Below, piece by piece: positions 36,187 through 46,185 of a stretch of 46,185 nt of DNA (within the stretch, counting starts at the first letter, position 1; each line of letters begins with the position of its first letter). The notes beneath the pieces are model-generated. The model was not told the DNA's origin, did no database searches, and saw only the letters and a program-made list of their open reading frames with translations. The position numbers and the translations under genes were made by a program. The DNA comes from an uncultured Ruminococcus sp. (lineage in GTDB: Bacteria > Bacillota > Clostridia > Oscillospirales > Ruminococcaceae): positions 1 to 46,185 of the forward strand of contig CAMOOV010000002.1 of the NCBI GenBank assembly GCA_946621745.1, given 5' to 3'.

Positions 36187-38765
36187 TGACAGAAAAAAAG
36201 AAGCTGCATATTGTGCGGCTGATGAGCTTTCTGATTCCCTGCGGCATCATGCTGCTGGCCTTTGCCCTCTGCGGCAAATATCCGTTCGGCGGGGATGCGG
36301 CACTGGAATCCGATGCAGGCGCACAGTATTATCCGTTCTTTCTGCTGCTGCGGCGCATGGTGCGCGGCGGGGAAAGTCTGCTGTATACATGGCGTGCGGG
36401 GCTCGGCGTCAATTTCTGGGCGCTGCTCGCGTATTACTGTCTCAATCCGTGGAATCTGGCGGCATTGCTGCTGCCGGAACCGCTCGTGCAGGGATTTTTG
36501 TCTCTGTCGGTCTGCTGCCGGATCGGTCTGGCGGGACTGTTCTGCTGTGTGCTGCTGCAAACGCTGACACCGAAGCGCAGCGGCACTGCCGTATTCTTTT
36601 CGGCGGTCTACGGACTGAGCCTCTGGTTCGTCTATAACTTTTTCCAGCTGATCTGGCTGGATGCTGCGGCGATGGTGCCGCTGGTGCTGGCCGGTACGGT
36701 GCGGCTTGTGCGGGAGCGGAACCTGCGGATGCATCCGCTGGTGCTGTTTCTCTCGCTGATCTGCAATCCGTACATGACCTATATCACCGCCGTGATGACG
36801 GTGCTCTGCTGGATCATTCTGCTCGTGACGGAGCGGAAGCCGCTGCGGGAGATCCCTGCGGATGCAGGGCGGTTTTTCGGATGCTCGCTGCTGGCGGGCG
36901 GCATGGCGGCGATCCTGCTGCTGCCGCTGGCATTTGCGCTCGGCGCGACGGCATCCGCGGCACAGTCCATGCCTGCGCTGAATGCGCTGCCGGACAGTCT
37001 TCCGGCGGTGATCGGACGGCTCGCAGATCTGACCGATCCGATCCAGCATATCGGCCTGCCGAATCTCTCATCGAGTATGCTCTGTGTGTTTCTGGTGCCG
37101 GGCTATCTGACGGCGCGGCGCATCCCGCTGCGGGAACGCATCTGCGGCGGCGCTCTGCTGCTCTTTCTGATCGTCAGCCTGTGGTATCCGCCGCTGGATT
37201 ATCTCTGGCACGGGCTGCATATCCCGAACGGCTTCATTCACCGCTTTGCATTTCTTGTGCCGCTGGTGATGCTCGTTATGGGATATCGCTTCACGGTGAC
37301 GCTCGCGGAGGATGATGCTCTGCCGCGCAGAAAAAAGCTGCTGATGCTCCTGCCGATGCTCGGCGGCGCTGCGGCGGTCTGTCTGCTCGCGGCGCATTAT
37401 CAGACGACGGATGTCGTTCTGGTCTCGATCGTGCTGACGGTGCTGTACGGTCTTCTGTATCTCTGGCAGGCGGCCGCGCCGCGGTTCCGTCCGGTCATGC
37501 TGACGCTTACCGGGCTGCTCGTCTGCGGAGAGCTGGCCGTCAGCAGCTATATGACCGTCAATTTCCTCACGCCGCTGTATACGGCGGATTCTCTGACGCC
37601 GCAGCCGGAGATCGAAGCGGCTGCCGAAGCAATCCGCAGTGAGACCGGTCATGGCTTCTCCCGCACGGCCGTCACGAAGGGACACGGCTACAATCCGGAG
37701 CTGTTCTATGATATCCCGTTCGGCGGAACGCTCTATTCCTCGATGATCTCCTCGGCGCTTTCCGATACGCTGAAATCCCTCGGCATGGATGCCGATTACA
37801 ATACGAATTATTATTTCTATCAGCCGCTTTCGCCCGATGCTGTTCTGCTGACGGGCATCGGCTATGTGATCGCGCCGGACGGCGAAATGCAGTCCGATGC
37901 GCTCTACCGGCAGCTCGGCGATACGCCGGCCTATGCGTTCCGGTATGATGTTCCGGCGGGATTCTGCGTCCCTGCGGATTTTTCGGTGCCGGAGGAGGAG
38001 ACCTGCATTCCGCTGCATAACGCGCTCTTTGCGCAGATGACCGGCGGGCAGATGCTCTATGTGCCGCAGACCGTCACAGCCGATGCACCGGAGACCTTGC
38101 CGCGTGAAAATGCGGGGGAATCCGCCGAAAAGGAAAACACGGTGCTGCGCTTCCGTGCAAAGACCGATGCTGCGGGGCAGTTTGTGTATGATATCCGCTG
38201 GGACGGCGAACCCGAAGCTGTCCGGAGCATAGAGCTGCTCGCGGACGGCGAAAGCCTGTTTTTTGAGGGATATGCGAAGAATCAGCCCTATGCGAACAGC
38301 ATGGCGCTGCGGCAGTGCGGTGAACTGCCCGCAGACTGTGCGCTGACAGTTGAAATCACACTGCGCGGAAAGCCCGACGGCAATGCATCCGTGAATCCGG
38401 CAAGGCTGGATGAGGATGCGCTTGCCGCAGGGATCGAAGCACTCCGTCCGGCAATGCTTGATGTGACGGAGATCGGCGGGCGGACACTTTCCGGCAGCGT
38501 GACGGCGGGCGAGGGGCAGATGCTCCTGCTCTCCGTGCCGTATGACAAGGGCTGGCGCATCACCGCGGACGGCGAAACGGTCACGGCGGAGCAGCCGCTC
38601 CCCGGACTGACCGGCATTCCGCTTTCAGCGGGGAAGCATACGATCAGGATGCAGTTTACACCGCAGGGATTTGCAGTGGGCTGCGTCATCAGCATCGGCA
38701 GCGCGATCCTGTATCTGCTGCTGTGCATCCGAAAGCAGAAAAAGCCGCAGCGACCGGAGGTGTGA
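36186..38765 (+). CDS. YfhO-family polytopic membrane protein
   Basis: KYPFGGDAALESDAGAQYYPFFLLLRRMVRGGESLLYTWRAGLGVNFWALLAYYCLNPWNL; C-terminal LLSVPYDKGWRITADGE. Confidence 0.9.
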   Translation: MTEKKKLHIVRLMSFLIPCGIMLLAFALCGKYPFGGDAALESDAGAQYYPFFLLLRRMVRGGESLLYTWRAGLGVNFWALLAYYCLNPWNLAALLLPEPLVQGFLSLSVCCRIGLAGLFCCVLLQTLTPKRSGTAVFFSAVYGLSLWFVYNFFQLIWLDAAAMVPLVLAGTVRLVRERNLRMHPLVLFLSLICNPYMTYITAVMTVLCWIILLVTERKPLREIPADAGRFFGCSLLAGGMAAILLLPLAFALGATASAAQSMPALNALPDSLPAVIGRLADLTDPIQHIGLPNLSSSMLCVFLVPGYLTARRIPLRERICGGALLLFLIVSLWYPPLDYLWHGLHIPNGFIHRFAFLVPLVMLVMGYRFTVTLAEDDALPRRKKLLMLLPMLGGAAAVCLLAAHYQTTDVVLVSIVLTVLYGLLYLWQAAAPRFRPVMLTLTGLLVCGELAVSSYMTVNFLTPLYTADSLTPQPEIEAAAEAIRSETGHGFSRTAVTKGHGYNPELFYDIPFGGTLYSSMISSALSDTLKSLGMDADYNTNYYFYQPLSPDAVLLTGIGYVIAPDGEMQSDALYRQLGDTPAYAFRYDVPAGFCVPADFSVPEEETCIPLHNALFAQMTGGQMLYVPQTVTADAPETLPRENAGESAEKENTVLRFRAKTDAAGQFVYDIRWDGEPEAVRSIELLADGESLFFEGYAKNQPYANSMALRQCGELPADCALTVEITLRGKPDGNASVNPARLDEDALAAGIEALRPAMLDVTEIGGRTLSGSVTAGEGQMLLLSVPYDKGWRITADGETVTAEQPLPGLTGIPLSAGKHTIRMQFTPQGFAVGCVISIGSAILYLLLCIRKQKKPQRPEV

Positions 38766-38767
38766 CG

Positions 38768-39526
38768 ATGCGGACACTGAAAATGACGATCGCCTACCGC
38801 GGAACGAATTACCACGGATTCCAGCGGCAGACGAATGCAAAAACCGTGCAGGGCGAGCTGGAGCAGCAGCTCTCCCGCGTTTTGAACGGGCCGGTGACGA
38901 TTTACGGCTGTTCGCGGACGGATACCGGCGTTCATGCAAATGCATTTGTATTGCATCTGCATACGGAGCGTGAGATCCGCTGTCTGAATCTCGTGCGCGC
39001 CCTGAACGGCTATCTGCCGCCGGATATTTCCGTGCTGGCCTGTGAGGATACGGTGCCGGTATTTCATGCGCGGTTCGACTGCCGCGGCAAGGAGTATCTC
39101 TACCGCATCCACTGCCACGAGAGCAAGAATCCGTTCATGCGGGATCTGGCGTTTCATTACCGCAGGCCGCTCGATGCGGAGAAAATGCGCTATGCCGCAG
39201 AGAAGATTATCGGGCAGCATGATTTTCACAGCTTCTGTGCACAGGCGACAGATGAAATGAACTGTGTCCGGACGATCTACGGCGTTTCGGTCACGCAGAA
39301 CGGCTGCGAGGTCGATGTGCGGGTACGCGGCGACGGATTCCTCTATAATATGGTGCGGATCTTCGTCGGGACGCTGCTCGATATCAATGAGGGCATCTAT
39401 TCGCCGGATGCGATCCCTGAGATCCTTGCGGCACGGGACAGACTGGCCGCCGGCCGCACCGCAATGGCGCACGGACTCTATCTGAACCGTGTTTTCTACG
39501 ATGATGCGGAGATTCACGGATTCTGA
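38768..39526 (+). CDS. truA: tRNA pseudouridine(38-40) synthase TruA
   Basis: LKMTIAYRGTNYHGFQRQTNAKTVQGELE...GCSRTDTGVHANAFVLH. Confidence 0.97.
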   Translation: MRTLKMTIAYRGTNYHGFQRQTNAKTVQGELEQQLSRVLNGPVTIYGCSRTDTGVHANAFVLHLHTEREIRCLNLVRALNGYLPPDISVLACEDTVPVFHARFDCRGKEYLYRIHCHESKNPFMRDLAFHYRRPLDAEKMRYAAEKIIGQHDFHSFCAQATDEMNCVRTIYGVSVTQNGCEVDVRVRGDGFLYNMVRIFVGTLLDINEGIYSPDAIPEILAARDRLAAGRTAMAHGLYLNRVFYDDAEIHGF

Positions 39527-39555
39527 ATATACGGACAAAAGAAAGAAGGGCTGCT

Positions 39556-40770
39556 ATGAACATTCGCTTCCGAAAAGATACATCCGGAACGAAGCCTGCC
39601 AAGCAGAAAAATATCTATGCAAAGCGGCGTCAGAAAAAGCAGAAGAAGGTTTTGCGGCAGGGTGTCTGGCTGCTGCTGCTTGCAGTAGTGATCCTCGTAC
39701 TGTATCAGCGCAGGGATTCATGGATGCCGCGCTTCACCTCAGGGGGCGTGCGGCATCAGAGCGTATACAGCAGCGGACAGCCGTCCGGCACCGGCAATTT
39801 CCCGATCTATATGTATCACGATCAGGATTATCAGTTCGGCGCTGCGGCGGGAAAGCTGCTGGTGCTGACGGATTCTCATTTGCAGATCTATGAGCAGGAC
39901 GGTACGCCGATTGCCTCGCGGCAGCATACCTACGGCAATGCAATGCTGCGGACAGCCGGCGAATACGCCCTGATCTACGAGAACGGCGGTACGCATCTGC
40001 GGCTGGAGACCGAGGCCAAGACGCGCTTTGAGAAGACACTGAACGATCCGATCATCTTCGGGCGGATCTCACCGAGCGGCATGATTGCAGTCGTCACGAC
40101 TGCGGAGACCTGTGCCTGCAAGCTGATCGTTTTCAATGTCAAGGGACAGCAGATCTATACGCGGAGCTGCGTTGAGCGGCTTGCGGATCTGACCTTCCAT
40201 CCGGACGAGACGGGCTGCTATGCTGTCAGCATTTATACGGCGGACGGTATGATGCATTCTGTTGTGCATTCCTACAGCTTTTCGGTTATTACGGATCTTT
40301 GGGCAAGTCAACCCCTTGACACGCTCGCGATTTCGGTATATAATACCAGTGAGGGAAATGTATTTCTGCTCGGTGATACCATGTGCGGATTTCTGGACAG
40401 CGAGGGGCAGCTCCTCAGCAGCTATGTCTATCCGGATGTCCTCAAGCTCGGATGCTTTGAGGGCAACACGGCAGCGATCCTGCTGCGAAATGAGGAAATG
40501 CACACGGATTCGCTGGTGATCCTGAACGGCACAGCGCAGTCACCTGTGATCCGCGAATATACAAAAAATGTCAAGGATATTTCGATCGTAAACGAAAAGG
40601 AAGCAGTGCTGGTGCAGATGCGCAAGCAGTTTGAAACAGTGAATGTCTTCGGGCAGGTGCTTGCGGCCATGCCGGTGACGGACGGCTACGACGGCTTCCT
40701 TCGGATCGGCAGCAACCTGTATCTTCGGGGCTATGACCGGATCGACTGGATGGATTACACGAGCCTGTGA
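39556..40770 (+). CDS. DUF5711-like single-TM protein
   Basis: Basic N-terminus KRRQKKQKKVLRQGVW + TM, then beta-rich repeats; family name from memory. Confidence 0.65.
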   Translation: MNIRFRKDTSGTKPAKQKNIYAKRRQKKQKKVLRQGVWLLLLAVVILVLYQRRDSWMPRFTSGGVRHQSVYSSGQPSGTGNFPIYMYHDQDYQFGAAAGKLLVLTDSHLQIYEQDGTPIASRQHTYGNAMLRTAGEYALIYENGGTHLRLETEAKTRFEKTLNDPIIFGRISPSGMIAVVTTAETCACKLIVFNVKGQQIYTRSCVERLADLTFHPDETGCYAVSIYTADGMMHSVVHSYSFSVITDLWASQPLDTLAISVYNTSEGNVFLLGDTMCGFLDSEGQLLSSYVYPDVLKLGCFEGNTAAILLRNEEMHTDSLVILNGTAQSPVIREYTKNVKDISIVNEKEAVLVQMRKQFETVNVFGQVLAAMPVTDGYDGFLRIGSNLYLRGYDRIDWMDYTSL

Positions 40771-40836
40771 GTTGTTAGAAATAAAAAAGGGAGTCGTCCG
40801 TATCCCATTGGATGCGGATGAAAGGAGGATTTGCGC

Positions 40837-41748
40837 ATGAGCGCTTCAGCATGGTGGCTTTACGATATTCTGGTTTTAGGCGTATTTATTTATGTGATCA
40901 TCTCCAATGCAAGACGGGGACTTGCAAAGGTTCTGGTACTCAGCATCGGCTATGCTGTCGTGACGATCGCTGCCGGCGTACTGGCATCGGTCGGCGCACC
41001 GAATCTCTACCATTCGGTTGCGGCTGATACCAATATCACAAATTTTGAGACGGCGAATAAGCATATGGATTTTGCAAAGCTCTTTTCGGATTGCGTTAGA
41101 AACGGAAACTACGGAGCTGCGCTGGATGACGAAGAACTCAAACGCCGAATCAAGAATGCGCGCAACAGAGATTTTACAGAGAGTCTGTATGAATATGTCT
41201 GTAAGGCTGCCAAGTCGGACAGCATAGATGAGACGGAATTCCGTTCATCGCTGATGAATGTATTCATCCGGGAATACGGCGAGGAGCTGGATGAGCGTCT
41301 GCCGCACTATGTCCGGATGAATTTTGAGAATAAGGTGCGTGCAAATCCGTCGCTGATGAATCAGACGATTGCAGATATTTATGATCCGTCAAAGAATATG
41401 ACTGATTGCGCAGAGATTGAAGAAGCCCTGTTCGGAGAGGAGACGACGATCGAGGTGCTTCGGATCTTCCTGTATCTGATTCTTTTCTCGGTAATGATGG
41501 TCGTGGTCGCCCTGATCGGCGCGATGACGCAGAAAAGCATATTTATCAACATCAGCAAAAAAGCCGACCATGCGATCGGCGGTCTGATCGGTATTTTTGA
41601 AGCAGGCGCTATGCTGATTCTGCTGACGCTGCTGATCCGGCTGATCATTCTGCTTTCCGGCGGCGGCGGAAGATATTTCAATGAGAACGAGATCAATGCT
41701 TCGATCATTTTCTCGTTCCTATATGAGCATCTGCGGATGCTGATATAA
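40837..41748 (+). CDS. CvpA-family membrane protein
   Basis: WLYDILVLGVFIYVIISNARRGLAKVLVLSIGYAVV...GGLIGIFEAGAMLILLTLLIRLI; ATG 40837 downstream of AAAGGAGG. Confidence 0.75.
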   Translation: MSASAWWLYDILVLGVFIYVIISNARRGLAKVLVLSIGYAVVTIAAGVLASVGAPNLYHSVAADTNITNFETANKHMDFAKLFSDCVRNGNYGAALDDEELKRRIKNARNRDFTESLYEYVCKAAKSDSIDETEFRSSLMNVFIREYGEELDERLPHYVRMNFENKVRANPSLMNQTIADIYDPSKNMTDCAEIEEALFGEETTIEVLRIFLYLILFSVMMVVVALIGAMTQKSIFINISKKADHAIGGLIGIFEAGAMLILLTLLIRLIILLSGGGGRYFNENEINASIIFSFLYEHLRMLI

Positions 41749-41863
41749 TCGTCTGCGGGCGCGTTATCGCTTCGCAGCAGCCGTGCAGCACAGATTCGGT
41801 TCTGTACGGCATTCCCAAAATGGAAAGGAGCGTATCTCCGGTTATACGGGGAGTAATCACATT

Positions 41864-44209
41864 ATGGTAATGTGCAGCAACTGCAAAAAGCGTCCGGCTG
41901 TGGTGTTCATCACTACCATGCACGGCACCGAAAAGCGCAATGAAGGGCTCTGCCTTGTCTGCGCCAAAAAGCTGAATATTCCGCAGGTCGCTGAATATAT
42001 GGAGCATATGGGCATCACCGATGAAGACATTGAGCAGATGAGCGATCAGATGATGGATCTCATGGGCACTGACGAAGATAATTTTGAGGTCGGCGGTGCC
42101 AGTACGATGCCGCGTTTCATCCAGCGTATGTTCGCCGATGTGCAGAACGGCGAGGACGACAAAAAGAATGATACGCCGAAGGAGAAGGAAAGCAAGGAGA
42201 AATCTGAGCAGCCTTCCGGCGGCCTTTTCAGCCGCTTCGGAAGCGAAAAATCCGGCGGCAGCAAGGATGACCGTAAATCAAAGCGCAAGGAGCGCAAAAA
42301 GGAACTGAAATACCTCGACAGCTATTGTACGAATCTCAGTATGCGGGCAGAGGAGGGGAAAATGGACGGCGTGATCGGCAGAGATACCGAGATTGCTCGC
42401 GTCATCCAGATTCTTTCGCGCCGCCAGAAAAACAACCCATGCCTGATCGGTGAGCCGGGTGTCGGTAAGACTGCCGTCGCTGAGGGCATCGCGCAGAAGA
42501 TTGCTTCCGGCAATGTGCCGTTCCATCTCAAGGATAAAAAGATCTATCTGCTGGATATGACTGCGCTGGTCGCGGGCACACAGTTCCGCGGACAGTTCGA
42601 GAGCCGCGTTAAGGGGCTCGTCGAGGAAGTCAAGGAGCAGGGAAATATCATTCTGTTCATTGACGAGGTACACAGTCTTGTCGGTGCAGGCGATTCCGAG
42701 GGCTCTATGAATGCCGCAAATATCCTGAAGCCGGCGCTTTCCCGCGGTGAGCTTCAGGTCATCGGTGCAACGACCTTCTCTGAATACCGCAAGTATATTG
42801 AAAAGGACGGCGCGCTCGAACGCCGCTTCCAGCCTGTGCGCGTCGATGAGCCGACGATCGAGGATACCGTAGAGATCCTCAAGGGCGTCGCGAAATACTA
42901 TGAGGAATTCCACCGCGTTCACATTTCTCCGGCGATGCTGCGGCTCTGCACGGTGCTGTCTGAGCGCTATATCACCGACCGCTTTCTGCCGGATAAGGCG
43001 ATTGACCTGCTGGACGAAAGCTGCGCGTATGTCAGCATTCAGCATCCGGAGCTGACCGAGCTTGACCGCCTGACCACCGAGATCGCGGAGAAGCAGGAGC
43101 GGATCGAGGCGATCGAATCCGACCCGAATCCGGATTATCAGGAGCTTCAGACGCGCAAGGGCGAAATGATTCACCTGAAAGCGCGGTATGACGAGCTGAC
43201 GGAGCATCCGGTTGAGGTCAATGTTGAGGCGGGCGATCTCGCTCATGTCATCGAGATCTGGACGGGCATTCCTGCCAATAAGATCGAGGAGACCGAGTAC
43301 GCAAAGCTCCGCGACCTTGAGGATCATCTGAAAGCGCATATCATCGGTCAGGATGAGGCGATCCGTGCGCTGGCCAAGGCGATCAAACGCAGCAGAGTGC
43401 AGATGACATCACGCCGCCGGCCGGCATCGTTCATCTTTGTCGGCCCGACCGGTGTCGGAAAGACCGAGTTGGTCAAGGTGCTGTCGAATGAGCTGTTTGA
43501 TTCGACCGAGCCGCTGATCCGCCTTGATATGACGGAATACATGGAAAAGCACGCAGTTTCGCGGATGATCGGTTCGCCTCCGGGCTATGTCGGCTATGAT
43601 GAGGCCGGTCAGCTGACCGAAAAGGTGCGCCGCAGACCCTATTCCGTGATCCTCTTTGACGAAATCGAAAAGGCGCATCCGGATGTCATGAATCTGCTGC
43701 TGCAAATTCTTGACGAGGGACGCATCGACGATGCGCAGGGACGGACAGTCAATTTCGAGAACACCGTCATTATCATGACATCCAATGCCGGCAGCACCGA
43801 CAAATCCACAGGTGTCGGCTTCAACAAGACCGAATCCGAGATCTCGACCGAGAAAGCAATGAAGGCGCTGAAGGATTTTCTGCGGCCGGAATTCGTCGGC
43901 AGAGTGGATGAGATCATCGTATTCAAGCCGCTGAGCGTTGAGAATTACGCGCGCATTGCCGATCTGATGCTGAAAGAGACCGCTGCGGCGCTTTCCGAGC
44001 GCGGCATCCTGATCGACTGGGACGAGGCAGCACTGGAATTTGTTGCAAAGAAGTCGCACGGGCATCAGTACGGTGCGCGTGATATCCGCCGGACACTGCG
44101 CGACGAGATCGAGGATCCGCTTGCGACGCTGATCGTCGATTCCGAGACGCCGCTGCATATGGTGCATATCACCGGCAGCGTGGACGGCATAAAGCTCGAA
44201 ACTGAATAA
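41864..44209 (+). CDS. Clp-type AAA+ ATPase with N-terminal zinc finger (ClpE-like)
   Basis: MCSNCKKRPAVVFI...GLCLVCAKKLNI; two Walker A GEPGVGKTAVAEGIAQ and GPTGVGKTELVKVLS; GSPPGYVGYDEAGQLTEKVRRRPYSV. Confidence 0.93.
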   Translation: MVMCSNCKKRPAVVFITTMHGTEKRNEGLCLVCAKKLNIPQVAEYMEHMGITDEDIEQMSDQMMDLMGTDEDNFEVGGASTMPRFIQRMFADVQNGEDDKKNDTPKEKESKEKSEQPSGGLFSRFGSEKSGGSKDDRKSKRKERKKELKYLDSYCTNLSMRAEEGKMDGVIGRDTEIARVIQILSRRQKNNPCLIGEPGVGKTAVAEGIAQKIASGNVPFHLKDKKIYLLDMTALVAGTQFRGQFESRVKGLVEEVKEQGNIILFIDEVHSLVGAGDSEGSMNAANILKPALSRGELQVIGATTFSEYRKYIEKDGALERRFQPVRVDEPTIEDTVEILKGVAKYYEEFHRVHISPAMLRLCTVLSERYITDRFLPDKAIDLLDESCAYVSIQHPELTELDRLTTEIAEKQERIEAIESDPNPDYQELQTRKGEMIHLKARYDELTEHPVEVNVEAGDLAHVIEIWTGIPANKIEETEYAKLRDLEDHLKAHIIGQDEAIRALAKAIKRSRVQMTSRRRPASFIFVGPTGVGKTELVKVLSNELFDSTEPLIRLDMTEYMEKHAVSRMIGSPPGYVGYDEAGQLTEKVRRRPYSVILFDEIEKAHPDVMNLLLQILDEGRIDDAQGRTVNFENTVIIMTSNAGSTDKSTGVGFNKTESEISTEKAMKALKDFLRPEFVGRVDEIIVFKPLSVENYARIADLMLKETAAALSERGILIDWDEAALEFVAKKSHGHQYGARDIRRTLRDEIEDPLATLIVDSETPLHMVHITGSVDGIKLETE

Positions 44210-44210
44210 C

Positions 44211-44256
44211 AAAAAAGCAGATGCAGGTTCAATCTGAACTTGCATCTGCTGTTTTT
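44211..44256. terminator. intrinsic terminator between convergent genes
   Basis: AAAAAAGCAGATGCAGGTTC-aatct-GAACTTGCATCTGCTGTTTTT. Confidence 0.9.
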
Positions 44257-44283
44257 GATGTTGTTTTTTATGCGTATTTCGCT

Positions 44284-46116
44284 TCAGATCGGAATATCAG
44301 AGTCCGGAATGCGTTCCAGCCCAAGCTCCTCGGCGATCTTCTCCCGGACATAAATTGAAAGATATTCTGTTCTGGAACTGCCGCTTTTCCAGAGCCTGTT
44401 GGCCTTGTCAACATAAACGCGAACATACTCCTCATTTTCAAATGCATCTTCGCCCCATGTTGCGTACAAATAATCGTTAGTGATCTCATACGAATTATTA
44501 CTGCCGAGAATTACATCCGGAATGGGCATTTGGGCGATTTCTTCCAGCAGCGCTTCGGATTCTTCGTCTTTGAACAGTCTGTGATTGAAATATGCATGAT
44601 CCTCGGCACCGTTGTTAAAATGATAAAATATATTATGACCTGCATATGCTGCCACTGTATCGTAATAGTACAGCAGCTCAGGGTGTATCTCAGACGGGAT
44701 ATGCTTTTGGATGAGCATCTCAGAGGTCGGTTCCTGATCCTTGTCTGCGTTCGGATCCTTTTCGTATACGATCAGCCATTGCGACATGATATGACAGCGT
44801 TCGAGATTATGTTCCCTGATAAAGTCCGCTTCTCGTTTTCCGAGTGCGAAGTTTGTCCAGGTCTCTTTGACGCAAGCCGTGAGGCCTTGATAGCCTGCGA
44901 TCACAAGCACAAGAGCCGTGAAGATGACGCCGGCAGAATGGATCAGTTTTTTGGCGTCAACTGATATGCTCGGTTTATCAGCCTTTGAGTTTGTTCTCTC
45001 CTCCGCCGGTATCGTAATGATGAGCCAGAAAAGCAGAAAGGCAAAATAAATGCCGATATGATGCTGGCTGAAGTAAACGATAGATGTAAAGCAGGAGAAG
45101 ATACAGTGCGGGGCAATGAAATACCAGTGTGTATTCTTACGCTGACCAAAGCGGATCAGCAGGAGGACAAGCAGGAGCCCGATCAAGATGCCGATACAGA
45201 AGGACGGAATCTCAAATCGCATAAGATCCAGACGATTATCAAAAAAGAATATATTGGTGATAAGACTGTCCAGCGGAAGAACGAACAGCGTATAGAGAAA
45301 GCGGACAGGAAGGGCGGTCTCAGCCGAACCGGTACGGGTGGCATAGGTGTCCTCACGCGGTGTGATAAATAGAATCTGCACGATTGCAAAGATCAGCAGA
45401 AGACCGAGCAGCAGGACACGCTTGTCCTTCAGCAGAGAGGGGAGTGTACCCGCTTTCTTTTTCTCAAGGATGATCTCAAAGCTCCATACGGCGCAGATCG
45501 AGCCTGCGATTACAATGCCGTAGGCCATACTCATGCAGAGCAATAACATGGAAAGAATATAGGGAAGCGGCCGCGTGTTCCGGCTGGGATGCAGAATACC
45601 GATCAGCACCATACTCAGCGTCAGGACGCAGTACGGTCTGGAAATCACGCCGTACTCGAACAGGATAAAATATGAGAACGGCAGCATCCAGCGCATGATC
45701 CGCGGCAGAGATGTACGGAACAGCAGCAGGAAAACTGCTGATCCCATGAATACATAGCTGATGATCGTAAGGGAGAGCGAATACGGCGCACCGCTCTTTG
45801 CAAAGGGCATCAGAAGAAGATGCCAGAGCTGCGGATGTCCTTCGTAATGCGGTGTTACAAAGATCAGTTCAGACAGCGATGTGTTTTTAGCAATCAGCCA
45901 GGCGATTGCTTCGTCAAACCAGCGCTCGTGGAATGCAGAGATGACGAAATGCAGAGCTGTCCAGATCAGAAAGATGACAGTCTCCGGCAGCTTTCCTCTG
46001 ATGCTTTCTGCTTTTTCATTCATTCGGCGGAGCCAATCTGAGAGCGCATTGATTTTATCCAGCAGCGGAGTATTCTGTACGGCGGCTGAACCGGCCGCTG
46101 TTTTTGTTTTGTTCAT
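44284..46116 (-). CDS. GT-C/GT39-like polytopic membrane protein
   Basis: FHERWFDEAIAWLIAKNTSLSELIFVTPHYEGHPQLWHLLLMPFAK (acidic-residue first loop as in GT-C enzymes), multiple TMs, soluble C-terminus. Confidence 0.7.
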   Translation of the reverse strand: MNKTKTAAGSAAVQNTPLLDKINALSDWLRRMNEKAESIRGKLPETVIFLIWTALHFVISAFHERWFDEAIAWLIAKNTSLSELIFVTPHYEGHPQLWHLLLMPFAKSGAPYSLSLTIISYVFMGSAVFLLLFRTSLPRIMRWMLPFSYFILFEYGVISRPYCVLTLSMVLIGILHPSRNTRPLPYILSMLLLCMSMAYGIVIAGSICAVWSFEIILEKKKAGTLPSLLKDKRVLLLGLLLIFAIVQILFITPREDTYATRTGSAETALPVRFLYTLFVLPLDSLITNIFFFDNRLDLMRFEIPSFCIGILIGLLLVLLLIRFGQRKNTHWYFIAPHCIFSCFTSIVYFSQHHIGIYFAFLLFWLIITIPAEERTNSKADKPSISVDAKKLIHSAGVIFTALVLVIAGYQGLTACVKETWTNFALGKREADFIREHNLERCHIMSQWLIVYEKDPNADKDQEPTSEMLIQKHIPSEIHPELLYYYDTVAAYAGHNIFYHFNNGAEDHAYFNHRLFKDEESEALLEEIAQMPIPDVILGSNNSYEITNDYLYATWGEDAFENEEYVRVYVDKANRLWKSGSSRTEYLSIYVREKIAEELGLERIPDSDIPI

Positions 46117-46136
46117 GGCAAGCTCCTGTGATTAGG

Positions 46137-46172
46137 GCGTGTTGACACTAAGCCTAACACGCGTCTTTTTGG
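46137..46172. other. hairpin/terminator-like sequence at window edge
   Basis: GCGTGTT...AACACGC followed by GTCTTTTT; could be terminator or mobile-element terminus. Confidence 0.35.
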
Positions 46173-46185
46173 CTGATTTTGCCCC

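Noticed and set aside
1-46185. CRISPR arrays, tRNA or rRNA genes
   Set aside because: No regularly spaced direct repeats and no recognisable tRNA/rRNA sequence seen by eye; a tRNAscan/Infernal run would be needed to exclude them.

Overview
This 46-kb window looks chromosomal and comes from a Ruminococcus-like (Oscillospiraceae) Firmicute; that assignment is inferred from gene content, dockerin/cohesin modules and codon style. Most of it is housekeeping: malic enzyme (partial), meso-DAP dehydrogenase, HU, a PBP, an amidase, a two-component system, RNase Y, ruvC/ruvA/ruvB, ecfA1/ecfA2/ecfT, truA, a Clp ATPase and a GT-C-like membrane protein. An accessory secretion/cellulosome-like component is mixed in. 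It comprises a BspA-type LRR + putative cysteine-peptidase + dockerin protein, an N-terminal-dockerin/cohesin-like protein, a dockerin-bearing paralog of a neighbouring lipoprotein, and an ECF sigma factor translationally coupled to a single-pass membrane protein with an extracellular cohesin-like domain. The best candidate for an undescribed system is this ECF sigma / cohesin-ectodomain membrane protein / divergent dockerin-cohesin locus (~13.95-16.78 kb). The two divergent transcription units share a gapped promoter-like motif, GGGACA-N13-ATTGTT, on opposite strands. Other notable items are a GlmM-like protein in which all four recognisable active-site loops appear degenerate, a 222-bp multi-hairpin element bounded by a 10-bp perfect inverted repeat, a long RNase Y leader with terminator-like hairpins, a split ruv operon, and small zinc-ribbon genes overlapping ECF-transporter genes. 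No tRNA, rRNA, CRISPR array or intact transposase was recognised. Everything here was read by eye from the sequence and supplied ORFs; no searches were run.
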